From the NCBI GenBank assembly GCA_016888885.1, contig CP069437.1:2356001-2420000 (forward strand): DNA of 64,000 nt, given 5' to 3'. Position numbers and translations under genes: made by a program. This DNA comes from Faucicola sp902506215 (GTDB lineage Bacteria; Pseudomonadota; Gammaproteobacteria; Pseudomonadales; Moraxellaceae). Below, piece by piece: positions 61,520 to 64,000 of the stretch. The notes under the pieces are model-generated. The model did no database searches. It was not told where the DNA came from and saw only the letters and a program-made list of their open reading frames with translations. Position 1 is the first letter of the stretch, and every line of letters starts with the position of its first letter.

Positions 61520-62635
61520 ATGACAGAGCACTCGCAGTCTCCCAAACGTCCTGCCCATCCTAGCAAAAAACGCGACACCCCATCGCAACAATCGGCTCAT
61601 CAACACCCCAAACGCACGCCGAGCAAACAACCGCCGAGCAAACAACCGCCGAGCAAACAACCGCCGAGCAAACAACCCCAGTCTGCAGATGATGATATTT
61701 TAGATTTTGCTAAAGTCAATTACTTGACCGTCACGCGCCAGCAGCATGATCAACGTGTTGATAATTTTTTGTTGGGTCGTCTTAAAGGACTGCCGCGCTC
61801 ACACGTCTATAACATGATTCGTTCTGACGAAATCCGTGTCAATGGCAAACGCTGTAAACCCCACGACAAACTGCAGCGTAATGACGTGGTGCGCATTGCA
61901 CCCATCAAGCTTGCCACGCGTGAAAAACCCGTGATTAGCCCTGACTTTGCCCAAAGCCTGCTTGAGCGCATTGTGTATGAAGATGAGGGTTTAATCGTGC
62001 TCAATAAACCATCGGGTATGGCGGTGCATGGCGGCAGTGGCGAGAGTTTTGGCGTGATTGAAGCCATGCGAGAAGCAACGGGTAAAAAATACCTTGAGTT
62101 GGTACACCGCATTGACAAAGATACCTCTGGCTTGCTGATGATTGCCAAAAAACGCTCAACCCTTAAAACTTTACAAGAGCATTTGCGAGAAAAAACCTTG
62201 CAAAAAACCTATCTGTGTTTGGTCGCAGGTTGGATAAGTAGCGAAACACAAACCATTGATAAACCGCTACTAAAATACACGTTGCCTGCCACACAAGAAG
62301 GCAAAAGCGGTGAACGCCGTGTCAAAGTGGATGTAAAATCCGAAGATAGCAAGCCAAGCCAAACCCAAATTAACGTGTTGCAAAAATTTGAGTTGAATGG
62401 TCAAAAAGTCAGCTTAATTGAAGCCAAGCCGTTGACAGGGCGTACCCACCAAATTCGGGTGCATTTGGCGAGTATCGGGCATCCATTATTGGGTGATGAT
62501 AAATACAATCCGAATGTAGCTAAAGGCGATAAAAGCGTGCGCCGTTTGTGCTTGCATGCTTATCAGCTCGAAATTCCGGAATATGAAACGATTACAGCCG
62601 AATTGCCAGAGGATATGCAAAGTTTAATAGGATGA
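61520..62635 (+). CDS. rluC: 23S rRNA pseudouridine(955/2504/2580) synthase RluC-like
   Basis: 371 residues. N-terminal tail (1-55) of repeated PPSKQ units (four copies encoded by 15-bp repeats at 61619-61675), then an S4 RNA-binding domain (about 65-125: RVDNFLLGRLKGLPRSHVYN, EIRVNGKRCKP) and a catalytic domain with VHRIDKDTSGLLMIAKKR (catalytic Asp) and KPLTGRTHQIRVHLASIGHP. Without the extension the length is as usual (319 in E. coli). Followed 6 bases later by the AT-rich secreted gene, then a HAD gene. Confidence 0.94.
   Translation: MTEHSQSPKRPAHPSKKRDTPSQQSAHQHPKRTPSKQPPSKQPPSKQPPSKQPQSADDDILDFAKVNYLTVTRQQHDQRVDNFLLGRLKGLPRSHVYNMIRSDEIRVNGKRCKPHDKLQRNDVVRIAPIKLATREKPVISPDFAQSLLERIVYEDEGLIVLNKPSGMAVHGGSGESFGVIEAMREATGKKYLELVHRIDKDTSGLLMIAKKRSTLKTLQEHLREKTLQKTYLCLVAGWISSETQTIDKPLLKYTLPATQEGKSGERRVKVDVKSEDSKPSQTQINVLQKFELNGQKVSLIEAKPLTGRTHQIRVHLASIGHPLLGDDKYNPNVAKGDKSVRRLCLHAYQLEIPEYETITAELPEDMQSLIG
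61619..61675 (+). repeat. 15-bp in-frame tandem repeat, rluC N-terminus
   Basis: Four near-identical units of CCGCCGAGCAAACAA encode PPSKQ four times in the N-terminal tail of RluC. Confidence 0.9.
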
Positions 62636-62641
62636 TAAATA

Positions 62642-63139
62642 ATGAAAAAATTTGTTAAGTTATTCCAAGTTTGCACCTGTTTAGGATTTATTTTAGTAGG
62701 GCAAATTGCCTATGCCATCCCTGCTCAATCCCATACTATGTCAAAGCTTTATAATGAGATTACTAAAGATAGTAATTACGTTAATTTAACAACTATGTTA
62801 TCTCATAATCTTACTAACGAAATCATTACTAAAAGACAAGAGGTTCTAAACAAAACTGAAAATTTCGATGAAAAAACGTTATCAAAACTTAATCAATTGG
62901 ATACAGAATTAGTCAATAGGGCAATTCAATTACAATTATTTGACAGTTGGAAAAATGACTATACTGAAGAAGATTTGCAAATCATGTTAGAAAATACGGA
63001 TAAAGAACGACTTTCACAGCTACCAAGCCCATTACAAATTAATATCAGTCAGTTACCGAATTATTTTGAAAAAGCAATGGAAGATATTAATTATGTTGAT
63101 AGGCAGTTAAAGATAATCCCAATTGATTTTGACAATTAG
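62642..63139 (+). CDS. AT-rich secreted orphan protein
   Basis: 165 residues with a signal peptide (MKKFVKLFQVCTCLGFILVG through AYA, about 25). The mature part is mostly helical, acidic and Asn/Leu/Lys-rich (HNLTNEIITKRQEVLNKTEN; KLNQLDTELVNRAIQLQLF). I recognise no family; weak resemblance to DUF2059-like helical proteins is not enough for a call. AGGATG lies 10 bases before the ATG, which is 6 bases after the rluC stop. Much more AT-rich in codon use than rluC and the HAD gene, which suggests an insertion between two genes that normally sit together. Confidence 0.65.
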   Translation: MKKFVKLFQVCTCLGFILVGQIAYAIPAQSHTMSKLYNEITKDSNYVNLTTMLSHNLTNEIITKRQEVLNKTENFDEKTLSKLNQLDTELVNRAIQLQLFDSWKNDYTEEDLQIMLENTDKERLSQLPSPLQINISQLPNYFEKAMEDINYVDRQLKIIPIDFDN

Positions 63140-63148
63140 GTGAAAAAA

Positions 63149-63796
63149 ATGAAAAACCTTAACCAAAAATCATTAATTATCTTTGACTGGGATGGTACGC
63201 TGATGGATTCTATTGGCTTAATCGTCGATGCGATGCGCTATGCGGCTGAAAAGCACGGCTTAACCGTCACCGATGACGCCACCAAATCTATTATTGGTAT
63301 TGCGCTTGTCGATGCGTTTCCGATGCTATTTCCCAATGACAGCGATAAATATGATGAACTTTTAGCGACTTACTCAGAATATTACGTTAAACATTGCGAC
63401 AATGACAAATTGTTTGAAGGTGTCAAAGAACTTATTTCAGATTTACACGCACAAGGCAAAACCTTAGCGATTGCCACAGGGAAAAAACGAAAAGGTCTGG
63501 AGCGAGTATTGCCAAACTCTGGAATTGAAGCCTTTTTCACAACTACCAAAACCGCTGACGAAACCGCAGGTAAGCCCAATCCGCTCATGCTGCAAGCAAT
63601 TTTGAGCGAAACGAATAAAACAGTGGAAGAGGCTGTGTTCGTCGGTGATAGTATTCATGACATCCGTATGGCAAATAATATCAACATGGACAGCATAGCA
63701 GTGAGTTACGGCTGTGAAAAAGCCGATGTTTTGGCAAAAGAACATCCAACCAAGCTTGTGACCACAATCAATGAACTAAAACAACAGCTAATTTAG
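63149..63796 (+). CDS. HAD-superfamily phosphatase (phosphoglycolate phosphatase-like)
   Basis: 215 residues from ATG at 63149 (AGGTG 6 bases upstream; a GTG at 63140 abutting the previous stop is less likely). HAD motifs: I DWDGTLMDS (nucleophile Asp), II LAIATGKKRKG, III Lys in AGKPNPLM and IV FVGDSIHDIRMANN. HAD-IA cap with DAMRYAAEKHG. Removes phosphate from a small metabolite; substrate unknown. In many relatives it directly follows rluC. Confidence 0.9.
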   Translation: MKNLNQKSLIIFDWDGTLMDSIGLIVDAMRYAAEKHGLTVTDDATKSIIGIALVDAFPMLFPNDSDKYDELLATYSEYYVKHCDNDKLFEGVKELISDLHAQGKTLAIATGKKRKGLERVLPNSGIEAFFTTTKTADETAGKPNPLMLQAILSETNKTVEEAVFVGDSIHDIRMANNINMDSIAVSYGCEKADVLAKEHPTKLVTTINELKQQLI

Positions 63797-63866
63797 TTTA
63801 GCTTTGTGCAGATAACTAACTTCGAGTAGAATAACGGCAACTAAAAATTTTAAAAAGCTGTTTACA

Positions 63867-64000
63867 ATGACCGAAGAACTACTCATCAACATCAGCCCAT
63901 CTGAGAGCCGAGTCGCGGTGCTCGAAGATGGGATACTGAACGAAATCTTTATCGAACGCCATAGCAAACTTGGCTCAGTGGGCAATATCTACCTTGGCAC
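63867..64000 (+). CDS. rng: Ribonuclease G, N-terminal part (truncated by window edge)
   Basis: First 44 residues only. The start LLINISPSESRVAVLEDG then LNEIFIERHSKLGSVGNIYLGT is the RNase E/G entry to the S1 domain, and its wording fits RNase G (E. coli: ELLVNVTPSETRVA) and not the RNase E gene at 56862. Cleaves 5' end of 16S rRNA precursor and mRNAs. It lies 70 bases after the HAD gene. Confidence 0.85.
   Translation, partial: MTEELLINISPSESRVAVLEDGILNEIFIERHSKLGSVGNIYLG

Overview
The window looks like a stretch of chromosome from a Moraxellaceae gammaproteobacterium, most like Moraxella or the M. osloensis/Faucicola group. This rests on the FadB/FadA pair, GatCAB divergent from MreBCD, a RelA with a degenerate hydrolase site, a very large RNase E, and moderate-to-low GC with many AT-rich spacers. 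The genus is inferred from gene content and protein style, not from a database search. Most of the window is housekeeping DNA. There is no prophage, no CRISPR array and one IS200/IS605-type element carrying only tnpB.

Layout. 1-12.3 kb is a metabolic and transport block: the end of a catalase-family gene, a tandem-fused 3-hydroxyacyl-CoA dehydrogenase, an EmrAB-type efflux pair, an MpaB/Lcp-like haem oxygenase homologue, a GMC oxidoreductase plus aldehyde dehydrogenase operon with a divergent TetR regulator, and a split YeeE/YedE sulfur-transport pair behind a 28-bp perfect palindrome. 12.4-31 kb holds a NIF3/YqfO-like protein, PPK2, HemL, RluA, a hydrolase, MutM, RelA, a DUF1615 lipoprotein, RlmD, a GST, a CYTH-CHAD protein, a nitroreductase, an L,D-transpeptidase and tRNA-Pro(GGG). 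31-39 kb carries gatCAB (minus), mreBCD-maf (plus), yqeY and rpsU. 39.6-48.7 kb carries a lipoprotein cytochrome c5, the tnpB element, ybaK, a CHMI-like tautomerase, fadBA, a CorC/HlyC-type membrane protein and metR. 48.8-64 kb carries two DUF2382 stress-type proteins, a cold-shock/DUF1294 protein, a thiolase, homoserine dehydrogenase, a lipoprotein DsbC, a DUF808 protein, RNase E, RluC, an AT-rich secreted orphan, a HAD phosphatase and the start of RNase G.

How the genes fit together. Lipid oxidation recurs: FadBA, a separate acetyl-CoA acetyltransferase, the double 3-hydroxyacyl-CoA dehydrogenase, and the alcohol-to-aldehyde-to-acid pair of GMC oxidase and ALDH. RNA metabolism is the second theme: RNase E, RNase G, RluA, RluC, RlmD, GatCAB, YbaK and tRNA-Pro. 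RelA and PPK2 supply stress nucleotide and polyphosphate metabolism.

The least ordinary signals are: the tandem dehydrogenase with diverged second active site; the palindrome overlapping the promoter of the YeeE/YedE pair; direct repeats and a palindrome between the GMC operon and its TetR gene; a TnpB lacking the usual RuvC-II glutamate; three consecutive inverted repeats ahead of fadBA; and short tandem repeats that recur both in spacers and in frame inside coding sequences. I do not see a clear new defence or secretion system.
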